Counted from the stretch's first letter, positions 34,271 to 43,092 are shown. The stretch is 64,000 nucleotides of DNA from JBAZAX01 sp964568625 (GCA_964568625.1 CAZMQG010000004.1:1-64000); one strand, 5' to 3'. The notes: generated from the sequence alone by a model not told the origin. Numbers and translations are program-made.

Positions 34271-35323
34271 ATGAATTATTTGTATTGGAAAAATAAAAAT
34301 GTCTTTATTTCGGGCTCTACCGGATTACTTGGTCCATATTTAGTTAAAGAGCTTTTAAGACAAGAGGCAAATGTTTTTGCCCTTGTTCGTGATTTTGTTC
34401 CCAATTCACAATTTTTTTCAGATGGTCTTGATAAAAAAGTTAATGTTATTATTGGTGACTTACTCGATCCAACTCTTTTGCAAAGAGTTTTAAACGAATT
34501 TGATATTAATACAGTTTTCCATCTGGGTGCGCAGGCCATTGTTGGAACGGCAAATAGATCTCCAATTTCAACGTTCAGATCCAATATCGAAGGTTCGTGG
34601 AATTTACTTGAGGCTTGCAGATTGTCACCATGGGTAAAAAAAATAGTTGTTGCATCAAGTGATAAAGCATATGGTGCGCAGGAAAACTTACCATATAAAG
34701 AAGATGCTCCGATGCAAGGGCGTCATCCATATGATGTCTCAAAAAGTTGTACCGATTTACTAGCTCAGTCGTACTTTCATACCTACAAACTTCCGGTATG
34801 CGTAACGCGTTGCGGAAATTTTTTCGGTGGTGGAGATCTTCATTTTAATCGAATTATTCCCGGTACGATCCAAAGTGTTTTAAATGGTCAACGCCCAGTA
34901 ATCAGATCCAATGGTCTTTTTGTGCGTGATTATATTTACGTAAAAGATGTGGTTGATGCCTATTTAACATTGGCTCAAGCAATGGATGATGAAAAAATTA
35001 TTGGCCAGTGTTTTAATTTCAGTACGGACACCCCATTTAATGTAATTCAACTTGTGGATTTAATTTTGGAACAAATGCATTCAGTCCACCTGACCCCAAT
35101 AATTCAAAATCAGGCATCCAATGAAATTCCTGAACAACATTTGTGTTCGGAAAAAGCTAGAAGTATTTTAGGTTGGCAGGCAAAGTGTGGCGTAAAATCA
35201 GGTTTATTTGAAACTATTGAATGGTATAAAAATTTTCTTGAGAATAAAGGCGATAATAGAACTTTAAGCTCTCTTGAAAATAGTGCTCCGCTTGAATATG
35301 ATTTTGAAACAGAGCAGATTTAG
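34271..35323 (+). CDS. rfbG: CDP-glucose 4,6-dehydratase
   Basis: 350 residues. It converts CDP-glucose to CDP-4-keto-6-deoxyglucose with bound NAD. It is an extended short-chain dehydrogenase with the NAD motif GSTGLLG, the FHLGAQAIVG strand, the SSDKAYG block carrying the Ser-Asp-Lys pattern typical of 4,6-dehydratases, the catalytic YDVSK, and RDYIYVKDVVDAY near the substrate site. It lies 11 bases after rfbF and its stop is one base before the start of the GT2 gene. The rfbF-rfbG pair fixes the cluster as a CDP-deoxysugar pathway. Confidence 0.94.
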   Translation: MNYLYWKNKNVFISGSTGLLGPYLVKELLRQEANVFALVRDFVPNSQFFSDGLDKKVNVIIGDLLDPTLLQRVLNEFDINTVFHLGAQAIVGTANRSPISTFRSNIEGSWNLLEACRLSPWVKKIVVASSDKAYGAQENLPYKEDAPMQGRHPYDVSKSCTDLLAQSYFHTYKLPVCVTRCGNFFGGGDLHFNRIIPGTIQSVLNGQRPVIRSNGLFVRDYIYVKDVVDAYLTLAQAMDDEKIIGQCFNFSTDTPFNVIQLVDLILEQMHSVHLTPIIQNQASNEIPEQHLCSEKARSILGWQAKCGVKSGLFETIEWYKNFLENKGDNRTLSSLENSAPLEYDFETEQI

Positions 35324-35324
35324 C

Positions 35325-36260
35325 ATGAAAAAAATATCAATAGTAGTTGCATGTTACAATGAGTTCTTAAATATCGAACCGATGCATACTCGCATTCAAG
35401 GTGTTTTTGGAAATTTGAATTATGAATATGAGCTAATTTTTGTTGATAATGCCAGTATTGACTGTTCTTACCAAATTTATCGCAAAATTATAGACGAAGA
35501 TAAAAACGTTAAAACAATTATTATGTCCCGCAATTTTGGATCATCACAACCAAGCTTTTTTGCCGGGTTGCAACATTCAACAGGTGATGCTGTTGTTATG
35601 ATTGATGGTGATTTGCAAGATCCACCGGAGGTTATTCCGGATTTAATACAGAAGTGGGAACAGGGATTTGATGTTGTTTATGCCGTACGTAAAAAACGCA
35701 AGGGCAGTCTTTTACGTAGAATGGGTTACAAGTGTTTTTATCGTATTTTCCGTTGGCTCTCTTATCTGAACATCCCGCTTGATGCCGGTGATTTTAGTTT
35801 AATGGATCGTCGTGTTGTTAACGTAATAAAAAAACTTAATGAAAAAGATTTGTATCTTCGTGGGCTGCGTTCTTGGGCAGGCTTTAAACAGACAGGTGTT
35901 GAGTATGTTCGCCAAGAAAGAGAGGGTGGAAAAACCAGTAACAGTTTCTTGGCAAATTTTAATTGGGCAAAAAAAGCTATTACAAATTTTTCTTATAAAC
36001 CATTGGAATTTATCTCCAAGCTTGCTGTTTTTGCAATGTTCATGACTTTTATTGCAGCAATTTTTTATCTTTATCTTTATTTTAAAACAGACGCTCCACG
36101 TGGTTTTTCTACGCTTTTGATGGTTATGTTTATATTTGGAACTATTCAACTTTTGGCGTTAAGTATTATTGCGGAATATTTGGTTAGAATTTTTCAAGAA
36201 GTTAAAAACAGGCCTCCATACGTTATTTCTGAGATTTTGGAAAAAAAGGAAAAGCTGTGA
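35325..36260 (+). CDS. GT2-family glycosyltransferase, GtrB/Dpm1-like, membrane bound
   Basis: 311 residues from the ATG at 35325. The GT-A domain has SIVVACYNEFLNIEP, IFVDNASIDCSY, MSRNFGSSQPSFFAGL, VVMIDGDLQDPPEVIP (DxD-type metal site) and AGDFSLMDRRVV. Two C-terminal transmembrane helices follow (about 232-255 and 268-290), then a cytosolic tail. This architecture transfers a sugar from a nucleotide donor to undecaprenyl phosphate, producing a lipid-linked sugar used outside the membrane by GT39/GT-C enzymes. A broken candidate for such an enzyme lies at the end of the cluster (39104-40830). The gene overlaps the next one by GTGA. Confidence 0.93.
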   Translation: MKKISIVVACYNEFLNIEPMHTRIQGVFGNLNYEYELIFVDNASIDCSYQIYRKIIDEDKNVKTIIMSRNFGSSQPSFFAGLQHSTGDAVVMIDGDLQDPPEVIPDLIQKWEQGFDVVYAVRKKRKGSLLRRMGYKCFYRIFRWLSYLNIPLDAGDFSLMDRRVVNVIKKLNEKDLYLRGLRSWAGFKQTGVEYVRQEREGGKTSNSFLANFNWAKKAITNFSYKPLEFISKLAVFAMFMTFIAAIFYLYLYFKTDAPRGFSTLLMVMFIFGTIQLLALSIIAEYLVRIFQEVKNRPPYVISEILEKKEKL

Positions 36261-37312
36261 AAAAATATTTGATCACAGGCGGCGCTGGCTTTATTGGTGC
36301 AAATTTAGTTCGAGAGTTATTAAAAAAACAGGATAAAAATATTTTTTTAATAGTAGAAAAAAACACGGATCTTTGGCGGTTGCAAGATGTTTTAGAGTAC
36401 ATAAATTTTATTGATGCTGATTTAACAAACTATGAGCAGTTAGCCAATCAAATAAAAATTGTTAAACCGGATGTGATTTTTCATCTTGCTGCATTTGGAG
36501 GGCTTCCAAATCAACTGAACCAGAAGTTGATTTTTGACGTTAATTTTTATGGAACGGTAAATTTGCTTAATGCATGCAAACAGGTTGGATTTGACTGCTT
36601 TATTAATACAGGCAGTTCTTCTGAATATGGTTTTAAAGATCAGCCAATGCGTGAAGATAATGTTTTACATCCAGTCAGTGATTATGGGGTTGCAAAGGCT
36701 GCAGCAACTCAATTTTGTTTAAAAGAGGCTTTATTTAATGAGTTACCTGTTTATACGGTCAGACCATTTGCCGTTTACGGTGATTTTGAAATGCTCGGGC
36801 GCTTGATTCCATCAATCATTGTTAATGCTTTGCAAGATAAGCAGATCAATTTGTCATCGCCGAATTTTGTTCGTGATTTTATTTATGTAAAAGACTTTGT
36901 TGATTTTTGCATTCAATTATCTGTGATACAACCGGATCAAGAATTTGTTTTTAATGTGGGAACTGGAGTTCAATCAACAATAAAATATGTGGTAAAAACT
37001 GTTCAGGAAATAGTTCAGCGGCCGCTTGATATCTGTTGGGGGGCAAGCGTTGCAAGACCATGGGAGCCAAAAGTTTGGCAAGCAAATATTGATAGAGCAA
37101 AAAAGCTTCTTGGATGGACTCCAAAATATTTGTTAAAAGACGGCTTAACTGAATCGCTCAAGTGGTTTGAAAAAAATATTAATTTTTATTCGCCGTCGCC
37201 AGAAAACCATATAGCCTACCAATCCGGGGATAAAAAGCGCGGCATGCCTGTCGAATCCTTGGCGAAGACAGGCGAACCCGGCGTAGCTTTTCAAAAGCGT
37301 AGTCGGGTGTAA
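36257..37312 (+). CDS. NAD-dependent sugar epimerase/dehydratase (extended SDR)
   Basis: 351 residues. GTG start overlapping the previous stop, with AAGGA upstream. NAD motif GGAGFIG, FHLAAFGG, NTGSSSEYG, catalytic YGVAK, RPFAVYGDFEMLGRLIPS and RDFIYVKDFVDF. It probably reduces or epimerises the CDP-4-keto sugar. The domain normally ends near residue 310. The last ~40 residues (from about 37195) come from a palindromic repeat element that has been inserted and read in frame, a composition quite unlike the rest. The tail may be disordered and harmless. The repeat continues through the short gap into the start of the transketolase gene. Confidence 0.9.
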   Translation: MKKYLITGGAGFIGANLVRELLKKQDKNIFLIVEKNTDLWRLQDVLEYINFIDADLTNYEQLANQIKIVKPDVIFHLAAFGGLPNQLNQKLIFDVNFYGTVNLLNACKQVGFDCFINTGSSSEYGFKDQPMREDNVLHPVSDYGVAKAAATQFCLKEALFNELPVYTVRPFAVYGDFEMLGRLIPSIIVNALQDKQINLSSPNFVRDFIYVKDFVDFCIQLSVIQPDQEFVFNVGTGVQSTIKYVVKTVQEIVQRPLDICWGASVARPWEPKVWQANIDRAKKLLGWTPKYLLKDGLTESLKWFEKNINFYSPSPENHIAYQSGDKKRGMPVESLAKTGEPGVAFQKRSRV

Positions 37313-37375
37313 CAAGTTACGAAAGAAAAAGTGAATCAAATATTCTGGATCACGGCCTCCGCCGGGAAGACCAAT
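37195..37375. repeat. Palindromic repeat spanning the epimerase/transketolase junction
   Basis: GC-richer than the flanks. It contains GCCTGTC (37246-37252) facing GACAGGC (37267-37273), then ACCCG..GCTTTT facing AAAAGC..CGGGT up to 37310. After the epimerase stop it continues with CTGGATCACGGCCTCCGCC near 37345, a typical repeat string. It encodes the C-terminal tail of one protein and the first ~12 residues of the next. Confidence 0.6.
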
Positions 37376-38173
37376 TTGCAAGATCAGGCAAAGCAGATCA
37401 GGTTAACAATTCTTGAAATGGTAAATGCTGCCAAGTGCTCGCACGTTGGTTCGGCGTTTTCTATTGTTGATATAATGACTGTGCTTTTTCATAAATTCAT
37501 AAATACAGAATTAATTAAGCAAAAAAGTAAGAATCGTGATTATTTTATTTTGAGCAAAGGGCATGCTTGTGCGGCTCTTTATGCAACTCTTTCCAGTGTT
37601 GGGCTGATTCATCCTGACGAATTAAAAAATTATTACACAGATGGAAGTAAGCTTGCGGGCCATCCAATTAAAGACAGTTTTCCGGGGATTGAGGCTAGTA
37701 CCGGATCTCTTGGCCATGGTTTGTCTTTAGCTGTTGGCTTGGCGATTGCTTGTAAAAACGACCAAATAAAAAACAAAATTTATGTGCTTCTTGGTGATGG
37801 GGAGTGTCAGGAGGGTTCTGTTTGGGAAGCCGTTATGATGGCGGTTCGTTTCAAGCTTGATAATCTTGTTTTGATTGTCGACAATAATAATTTACAGGCT
37901 TTAGATAGAACAAGTGATGTAGCTTTTGGATCTTGGCACGAAAAATTTACAGGATTTGGGTGTAACTGTATGTGTGTTGATGGTCATAACTTTGACCAAT
38001 TAACTGAGGTCTTGCAAAAGACAGGCAACGCACATGGTCCCGATGTTATTATTGCTAATACTATCAAAGGCAAGGGCGTGAGTTTTATGCAAGACAGGCT
38101 TGAATGGCATTACAAGTCACCAAACTTGCAAGAGTATGAAATGGCGAAAAAAGAAATTTTAGAACAAATATGA
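37331..38173 (+). CDS. Transketolase, N-terminal subunit
   Basis: 280 residues. It carries the thiamine-diphosphate pyrophosphate-binding half of a split transketolase: QAKQIRLTILEMVNAAKCSHVGSA with the substrate/ThDP histidine, LSKGHACAALYA, STGSLGHGLSLAVG, and the GDGECQEGSVWEA...N metal/ThDP motif (GDG-x~26-NN). GTG start at 37331. The first residues (NQIFWITASAGKT) derive from the inserted repeat, so the original start may have been lost and replaced. It overlaps the C-terminal subunit gene by ATGA. Within a CDP-sugar cluster the pair may add a two-carbon unit to a keto sugar, or simply supply sugar precursors. Confidence 0.93.
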   Translation: MNQIFWITASAGKTNLQDQAKQIRLTILEMVNAAKCSHVGSAFSIVDIMTVLFHKFINTELIKQKSKNRDYFILSKGHACAALYATLSSVGLIHPDELKNYYTDGSKLAGHPIKDSFPGIEASTGSLGHGLSLAVGLAIACKNDQIKNKIYVLLGDGECQEGSVWEAVMMAVRFKLDNLVLIVDNNNLQALDRTSDVAFGSWHEKFTGFGCNCMCVDGHNFDQLTEVLQKTGNAHGPDVIIANTIKGKGVSFMQDRLEWHYKSPNLQEYEMAKKEILEQI

Positions 38174-39150
38174 GAAAATTATTTATTCAAAAATTAGTTG
38201 AGTTTGCCGGAATTGATACTGATATCTACCTGATTGCAGGGGATTTGGGATTTTCTGTTATAGAGCCGTTTAAAGAAACATTTCCTGATAGATTTATTAA
38301 TGCCGGAATATCGGAACAAAATATGATTGGTGTTGCAGCCGGACTTGCACTTGCAGGTAAAAAAGTTTTTGTTTATTCGATAATTCCGTTTGTTACAATG
38401 CGTTGCTTTGAACAGATTCGGGTTGATCTTTGTTATCAAAATTTACCTGTCTTCATGGTGGGAGTTGGCGCTGGGTTTGCTTATGGTGCCATGGGCTCAA
38501 CGCATCACGCAATCGAAGATGTTGCGATTATGCGTGCATTACCAAATATGACAGTAGTGGTTCCCGGAAGTAACTTTGAGCTGTCAAGCTTACTTGAGCA
38601 AATTAACGACTTGCGTAGCCCAGCTTATATCCGTTTATCAAAAAACGAAGAAAAGATTTTGTATCCGAGCAGATATAACTCTAAATCCAGTATCAAATTG
38701 GGGAAAGCTATAGAGTTAACGTCAAGCGACAAAAATTTGATTCTGGCTTCAGGGGATATTTTAAGTATTGCATTTGATGTGTGTAAAAAGTTAAGAGATC
38801 TTGGCATAGATATTGGTCTTTTTAGTGTTCCTACAATTAAGCCATTAGATTTTGATTTTATTACATTGCGATGCAACTCTTTAGACTCTATTTTTACAAT
38901 CGAAGATCACAGCATTATTGGTGGATTGGGAGAAGTTGTGGCAATGCATCTTTGCCAAAATATTGAGAAGAAAATTTTATTTAAAGCCTTTGCCTTGCCC
39001 GACCGGTACTGTCATGAGATTGGATCTAGAGATTATTTGCGAAACAAAGCTGGTTTGAGTGCAAGGAATATTCTCAGTGAGATTTTAGAAAAAATTAAAT
39101 TTAATGAAAGAGTTTTTAATGAAGTTGGATTCAATAAAAAATTGTTTTAA
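38170..39150 (+). CDS. Transketolase, C-terminal subunit
   Basis: 326 residues. The pyrimidine-binding half of ThDP enzymes: LIAGDLGFS, FINAGISEQNMIGVAAGLA with the catalytic Glu that activates ThDP, PFVTMRCFEQIRVDLCYQNLPV, the GSTHHAIEDVAIMRALPNM block, and a C-terminal Rossmann-like domain (LILASGDILSIAFD, IFTIEDHSIIGGLGEVVA). Together with the 37331 product it makes one active enzyme. The start overlaps the upstream gene (ATGA), and the 3' end overlaps the first codons of the following membrane-protein gene. Split transketolase pairs in sugar clusters are known from several bacteria, but their substrates are mostly undefined. Confidence 0.93.
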   Translation: MRKLFIQKLVEFAGIDTDIYLIAGDLGFSVIEPFKETFPDRFINAGISEQNMIGVAAGLALAGKKVFVYSIIPFVTMRCFEQIRVDLCYQNLPVFMVGVGAGFAYGAMGSTHHAIEDVAIMRALPNMTVVVPGSNFELSSLLEQINDLRSPAYIRLSKNEEKILYPSRYNSKSSIKLGKAIELTSSDKNLILASGDILSIAFDVCKKLRDLGIDIGLFSVPTIKPLDFDFITLRCNSLDSIFTIEDHSIIGGLGEVVAMHLCQNIEKKILFKAFALPDRYCHEIGSRDYLRNKAGLSARNILSEILEKIKFNERVFNEVGFNKKLF

Positions 39151-40830
39151 AAAACACCAAAAATTTTGGCTTTCACTTTTAATTTTTGCCTTAATTTTCA
39201 TCTTGCTTGGATTACCGTTTTATAACTGGGGATTCATGAATGATGATTTTGGTGTGGTTTTTCACTCGAAAGTAAAAAATTTAAAAGATATTTTGAGATT
39301 TTTTATAGAGGGTCATTCGGGAGATTCTTTGCAACCATCGAATTTTGTTCCAGCAGAAAAAACTTTTTTTCAGTTTACTATCGCCCTGTTGCATTTGTGT
39401 TGCATTCAATTGTTACTGCCATTTGCGGATTTAATCCATACGGACATTATCTTGCATTTACCTTATTTCATGCATTAAATTCTGTTTTAGTTTTTAACTT
39501 TTTTTGTTTCTTTTTTAATATTAATTTGGCTTTTTTAGGTGCCATGTTTTTTGCATTTCATCCGAGTTTGTGTTCGTGGTTTGGGTGGATTGCAGGTTTC
39601 CAGCAGGTTGTTAATTTTACTTTTATTGCGCTGATTGTGATTTTATTCAAAAAGTATCTGGATTTGCAAAGAGATAGTTTACTTTTGCGTTGTGTTTACT
39701 ACTTATCTTCAATTTTTATATTTTTAGTAGCGTTGTTCACTCGAGAGACTGTGATATTTTTCCCAGCAGTGATATTACTTTGGACATTTGTGTATAAGAA
39801 ATACCGCAAGCACGGCGAGATCTGCAAGTGTAGCATGCAGAGTACTTGCTCTTCGATCTGTCTTTTTTTTAAAAGCATTTTAACTGTTAGTGGCTTTATT
39901 TTTGTCAGTATTTTTTATTTTTTGTTCAGGTTGCATCTCTTTCCATTTAAGCTTGATTCATCTGAACCCTCACAGCTTCTCAGCTTTTTTACAAACTTAA
40001 GTTCAAGATTTTTTGATCTAGTTACTTTTGTGTCTGATCTGGCTGGTTTATCGTTTTTGCCCAATGGGCACCAGGTATTGAAGGGTTCTTTAATAATTTG
40101 TATATTTAGTTTTTTAATATTTTTATTCATAAAAAGTCGCGAGAAAAAACTTATACTATTTTTGCTTGTTCTCTCTGCAATTCTTATGTGGCCTGCTATT
40201 GCCAGATACTATTCTAGTCGATATTTATACAAAGCTTTGCCTCTTTTTATCTTTATTTTTTTAATTTTTATAAGAGATTTTTGTCGGTATAAATCTGTCT
40301 TAGCATTCAAAAGAATTATGATATTTACATGTCTTTGGGTTGTGTTTAATATGTTTTTCTTGTTTATAGTTCTAAAAAATTATGAAAATCTTTATCATAA
40401 AATTCACGTTGCATTTGATGAATTGTGCATGGATGAAAGAGTGTAACAAAGACCTCTTTGTTTAGTAGGGATTCCATATGGATTTTTCCCAACCGGTGCA
40501 GCTCAGGCCATATGGATGAGAGGTGTTAGTATGGATCATCCAATTTATTACGACAGAAGGACTTTTGGATTTAGCCATTTACCGGTCTATGAGAATCTTA
40601 TTAAAGTTATTCCGGCGGAAAATGGTTTTAAGATTATTTGTACAGATTTGAATAAACTTACACTGTCCTGTGTTGGACAAGCAAAAGAGTCTGATCTGGG
40701 TGATTTTGTCTCTGAGAATAAAAATAATAATTACTCAGAAACTAATTTTGTTTTTTACAAAAAGTATAGCGATCAGAAACTTTTGCTTATAACATGGGAT
40801 TATCAAGATACCAAATTTATAATTTTATAA
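39104..40830 (+). pseudogene. Broken multi-membrane glycosyltransferase (GT39/GT-C type)
   Basis: Three pieces of one ~575-codon gene. Piece 1 (39104-~39370) has one membrane helix, then NWGFMNDDFGVVFHSK, the acidic loop of GT-C enzymes that activate lipid-phosphate sugars. Reading then continues in the -1 frame from the run AAAAAACTTTTTTT (39357-39370): SVYYRPVAFVLHSI, then FNPYGHYLAFTLFHALNS and about eight more helices to 40443. An in-frame TAA (40444-40446) interrupts this, and the same frame goes on with QRPLCLVGIPYGFFPTG and AQAIWMRGVSMDHPIYYD to 40830. So one frameshift and one nonsense codon separate the parts. T TTT TTT is in phase for a -1 ribosomal slip, but the later stop argues for decay. 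The predicted role was transfer of a lipid-linked sugar made by the GT2 enzyme. Confidence 0.8.
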
Positions 40831-41156
40831 ACCTACTACTTGTCGCACCGGCGCAGGCCGGTGTCCAGATTTAACGTCAGTTCGATAACTAGAAAAAGGG
40901 CTGAATCTGCCTAAAGCGACTTTCGATTAGAGATTTGTCATCCTGAATTTATTTCAGGATCCATGGATTAGTTTTTCCTAATATCGAATTACAAAATTTT
41001 GAATTAATTTATCCATGGATTCCAGCCTTCGCCCTCGTTGCACTCGTGGCTATGGCGGACGGGGCTGAAACTAGTTCAGCATGACACTGCGGGGTCAAAG
41101 CGCTTTCCAATTTGTTGCGAACTTAATTTTAAATTCTCGAACTCGCGTTAATTTAC
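40831..41156. other. 326 gene-free bases with dispersed repeats
   Basis: Starts with CGCACCGGCGCAGGCCGGTG (a GC-rich palindrome, GCACCGGC/GCCGGTG-like) at about 40845, followed by the larger element at 40936-41086. No gene is seen. The leftward ankyrin gene ends at 41157 without an obvious separate terminator. Confidence 0.6.
40936..41086. repeat. 151-bp element bounded by inverted repeats
   Basis: Begins TGTCATCCTGAA and ends TTCAGCATGACA, its reverse complement with one mismatch. Inside, ATCCATGGAT occurs twice (about 40969 and 41013) and GTGGCTATGGC once. This is the layout of a miniature inverted-repeat element or REP-type cluster. Confidence 0.7.
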
Positions 41157-41873
41157 TTATAAATTTAGTTTGCTTAATTGTTTTTTAATATCCTCAGGGA
41201 TCTTGGCATTAGCTTCAAGAAGAAGTTCAATAATTTTTATATGCCCCAATTTTATTGCTATGTGCATAGCTGTTTGATTAAATCCATCTGTTGCATTTAC
41301 ATCTGCTCCATTTGCGATAAGCGTTTTTACAATATTTGTCAGGCCCCATGTGGTTGCTATGTGTAAAGGTGTTTCTCCACAGAGATCTTTGCTGTTTGAA
41401 TCTGCTCCCAAATTTAAGATTGTTGTAGCTATATCAGGTAAATTTTTTGATAAAGATATGTGTAATGGGCTTCTTCCAAGTGAGTCCTGCGATTTTAAAT
41501 CTGCTCCGGCGGTTATTAAAATTTCTGCTGCTTTAATTTTATTATCTTCCAGTGCCTTGTGCAGGGGGGTAGATTTATTTTCCTGTTTTTGATTTATATT
41601 TGCACCATTTTGGATTAGTAATATTAAATCGTCTATTGCATCATTATCTAATGCAGTGAAAATGTCTTTGTATTTAGGATTTTTTATAGGGTTTACAACT
41701 ACAGGATCTATAATGACTACTGGGACAGGATCTATAACGATAGGATCAGCTTTGGGTTTTTTTTGATTTGCGATTTCTGTTTGGGTGTCTTTTCCATTCT
41801 CTTCAGTTACTCTTGCTTGTATACGAGTGCCAAATGAAATAGCGATGAATAAAATTATTAGAAAATACTTCAT
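41157..41873 (-). CDS. Exported ankyrin-repeat protein
   Basis: 238 residues. Signal peptide 1-20 (cleavage near IQA). The next segment has KDTQTE (28-33), then a Pro/Val-rich linker (VIDPVPVVIIDPVVV). From ~68 to 232 there are five ankyrin units, with STPLHKALEDNKIKAAEILITAGAD, RSPLHISLSKN, ETPLHIATTWGLTNIVKTLI and QTAMHIAIKLGHIKIIELLL as the best-preserved TPLH helices. Ankyrin repeats bind proteins, and in intracellular bacteria exported ankyrin proteins often act on the host. The ATG follows AAAGGAG. It is a single-gene leftward unit, divergent from the FKBP gene. Confidence 0.93.
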   Translation of the reverse strand: MKYFLIILFIAISFGTRIQARVTEENGKDTQTEIANQKKPKADPIVIDPVPVVIIDPVVVNPIKNPKYKDIFTALDNDAIDDLILLIQNGANINQKQENKSTPLHKALEDNKIKAAEILITAGADLKSQDSLGRSPLHISLSKNLPDIATTILNLGADSNSKDLCGETPLHIATTWGLTNIVKTLIANGADVNATDGFNQTAMHIAIKLGHIKIIELLLEANAKIPEDIKKQLSKLNL

Positions 41874-42039
41874 AATTTCTCCTTTTTTACCAATTTCTTA
41901 AAACATAACACTTTTATTTTACTAGTGTAATTTATTTTTTTTATTTTTTAAATTTATATGAAATTAAGACTGGAAAATATTATTAAAAAATTTACAATCT
42001 TATACATGTCGGTTTATATTTTTTTTAAGGAGATTTTTG

Positions 42040-42519
42040 ATGAAAAAGATGGTTTTGGCTTATGTATGTGTTGCATGTGCATTATTGGGTGGTTGCTCTC
42101 AGCCTCCAGTAAAAACAACAGAGGATACTAACGTGGCGGATAAAAAAGAGACGGAAAAAATGGTAAGTTTGCCTTCAGGGCTCAAGTTTGAAGTTTTAAA
42201 AGTTGCTCCTGATGATGCAAAAAAACCGGTAAATGGTAAAACTGTTACAGTTCATTACACCGGCTGGCTTGAAGAAAATGGAAAAGAGGGAAGAAAGTTT
42301 GATAGCAGCGTTGATCGCAACCAAGCTTTTTCATTCCGTGTCGGAGTTGGTCAGGTTATTAAGGGCTGGGATGAAGGCGTTTTGGATATGAAGGTTGGCG
42401 AAAAACGTCGTTTGGTAATTCCACCACAACTTGCTTATGGTGATTCAGGCGCAGGAAATGTTATTCCCGGCGGCGCAACATTGCTTTTTGATGTTGAGTT
42501 GCTTGAAGTAGAAGAATAA
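42040..42519 (+). CDS. FKBP-type peptidyl-prolyl isomerase, lipoprotein
   Basis: 159 residues from the ATG at 42040 (AAGGAG eight bases upstream). A lipoprotein signal peptide ends in the lipobox LLGGC at residues 16-20, so the protein is anchored to a membrane outside the cytoplasm. The FKBP domain spans ~45-159 with VTVHYTGWL, FDSSVDRNQ, FRVGVGQVIKGWDEGV, MKVGEKRRLVIPP, LAYGDSG and IPGGATLLFDVELL. All main active-site aromatic and hydrophobic residues (Y, F, D, W, V-I, Y, F) are present. It speeds proline isomerisation of exported proteins. Related lipoproteins (Mip-type) assist infection in Legionella and Chlamydia. Its own terminator follows. Confidence 0.95.
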   Translation: MKKMVLAYVCVACALLGGCSQPPVKTTEDTNVADKKETEKMVSLPSGLKFEVLKVAPDDAKKPVNGKTVTVHYTGWLEENGKEGRKFDSSVDRNQAFSFRVGVGQVIKGWDEGVLDMKVGEKRRLVIPPQLAYGDSGAGNVIPGGATLLFDVELLEVEE

Positions 42520-42543
42520 TCTTAGATAGAAGCTTAAAATTTT

Positions 42544-42580
42544 GAGGGGCGAGATTTTGTTAGTCTCGCCTCTTTTTTTC
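42544..42580 (+). terminator. Terminator after the FKBP gene
   Basis: GAGGGGCGAGA, nine-base loop, TCTCGCCTC, then seven T. The stem is extended by G-T pairs. Confidence 0.85.
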
Positions 42581-42621
42581 CCATATAACATAAAGAGTTA
42601 ATAATTTAAAATAAAGGTTAG

Positions 42622-43092
42622 ATGATGCAAAAAATAAAAAAAGCATTGATAGTATTAGCTATTTTAGGTTTAACTTTGTCCGCTGATGCTATGAAAAGAA
42701 CAGCCGAAGATGTGGGTGCTTCGGGAGGGAATCCTTTTGATAAGCATCCTATGAGGCAAGAAGAAATTGATGTGCCGGAATTTTCACTTAGCATTCCAGT
42801 AGCGCAGCTTAAATTAAAATTAACTCAAGATATATTAGTTAATTGGCCATTAAATACACCCGAAAAAGTGATTATGGCAATTAACTATTTATTGAAAATG
42901 GGTCCATCATTAACAAAGTTGATGATTAAAGATATTTTATTAAAAGCATGGGTGCAAGTTGATTCAACTAAAGAATGGGGTGAAGTTATAGATAGAGAGG
43001 TTATTCAGCGGGGAAATCGTGATTGTGCTGATATTTTAATAGATTTGTATGTGGAATCCCAAAAAATTGTTCCATTGGTTTTACTAAGATAA
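42622..43092 (+). CDS. Small exported protein with 'AMKR' mature start
   Basis: 156 residues. Signal peptide 1-23 (LIVLAILGLTLSADA) with the mature protein starting MKRTAEDVGA. The same A/G-MKR junction appears in the cyclin and the F-box/ankyrin protein. The remainder is helical: a hydrophobic middle (VIMAINYLLKMGPSLTKLMIKDILL) and a C-terminal helix. It might be a short or truncated member of a larger exported family, since other members carry long C-terminal domains. The function is unknown. A second ATG directly after the first (42625) is equally possible as start. Confidence 0.7.
   Translation: MMQKIKKALIVLAILGLTLSADAMKRTAEDVGASGGNPFDKHPMRQEEIDVPEFSLSIPVAQLKLKLTQDILVNWPLNTPEKVIMAINYLLKMGPSLTKLMIKDILLKAWVQVDSTKEWGEVIDREVIQRGNRDCADILIDLYVESQKIVPLVLLR

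Noticed and set aside
39357..39363. A AAA AAC as a -1 slippery heptamer
   Set aside because: The run is out of phase with the reading frame; the neighbouring T TTT TTT is the in-phase candidate.
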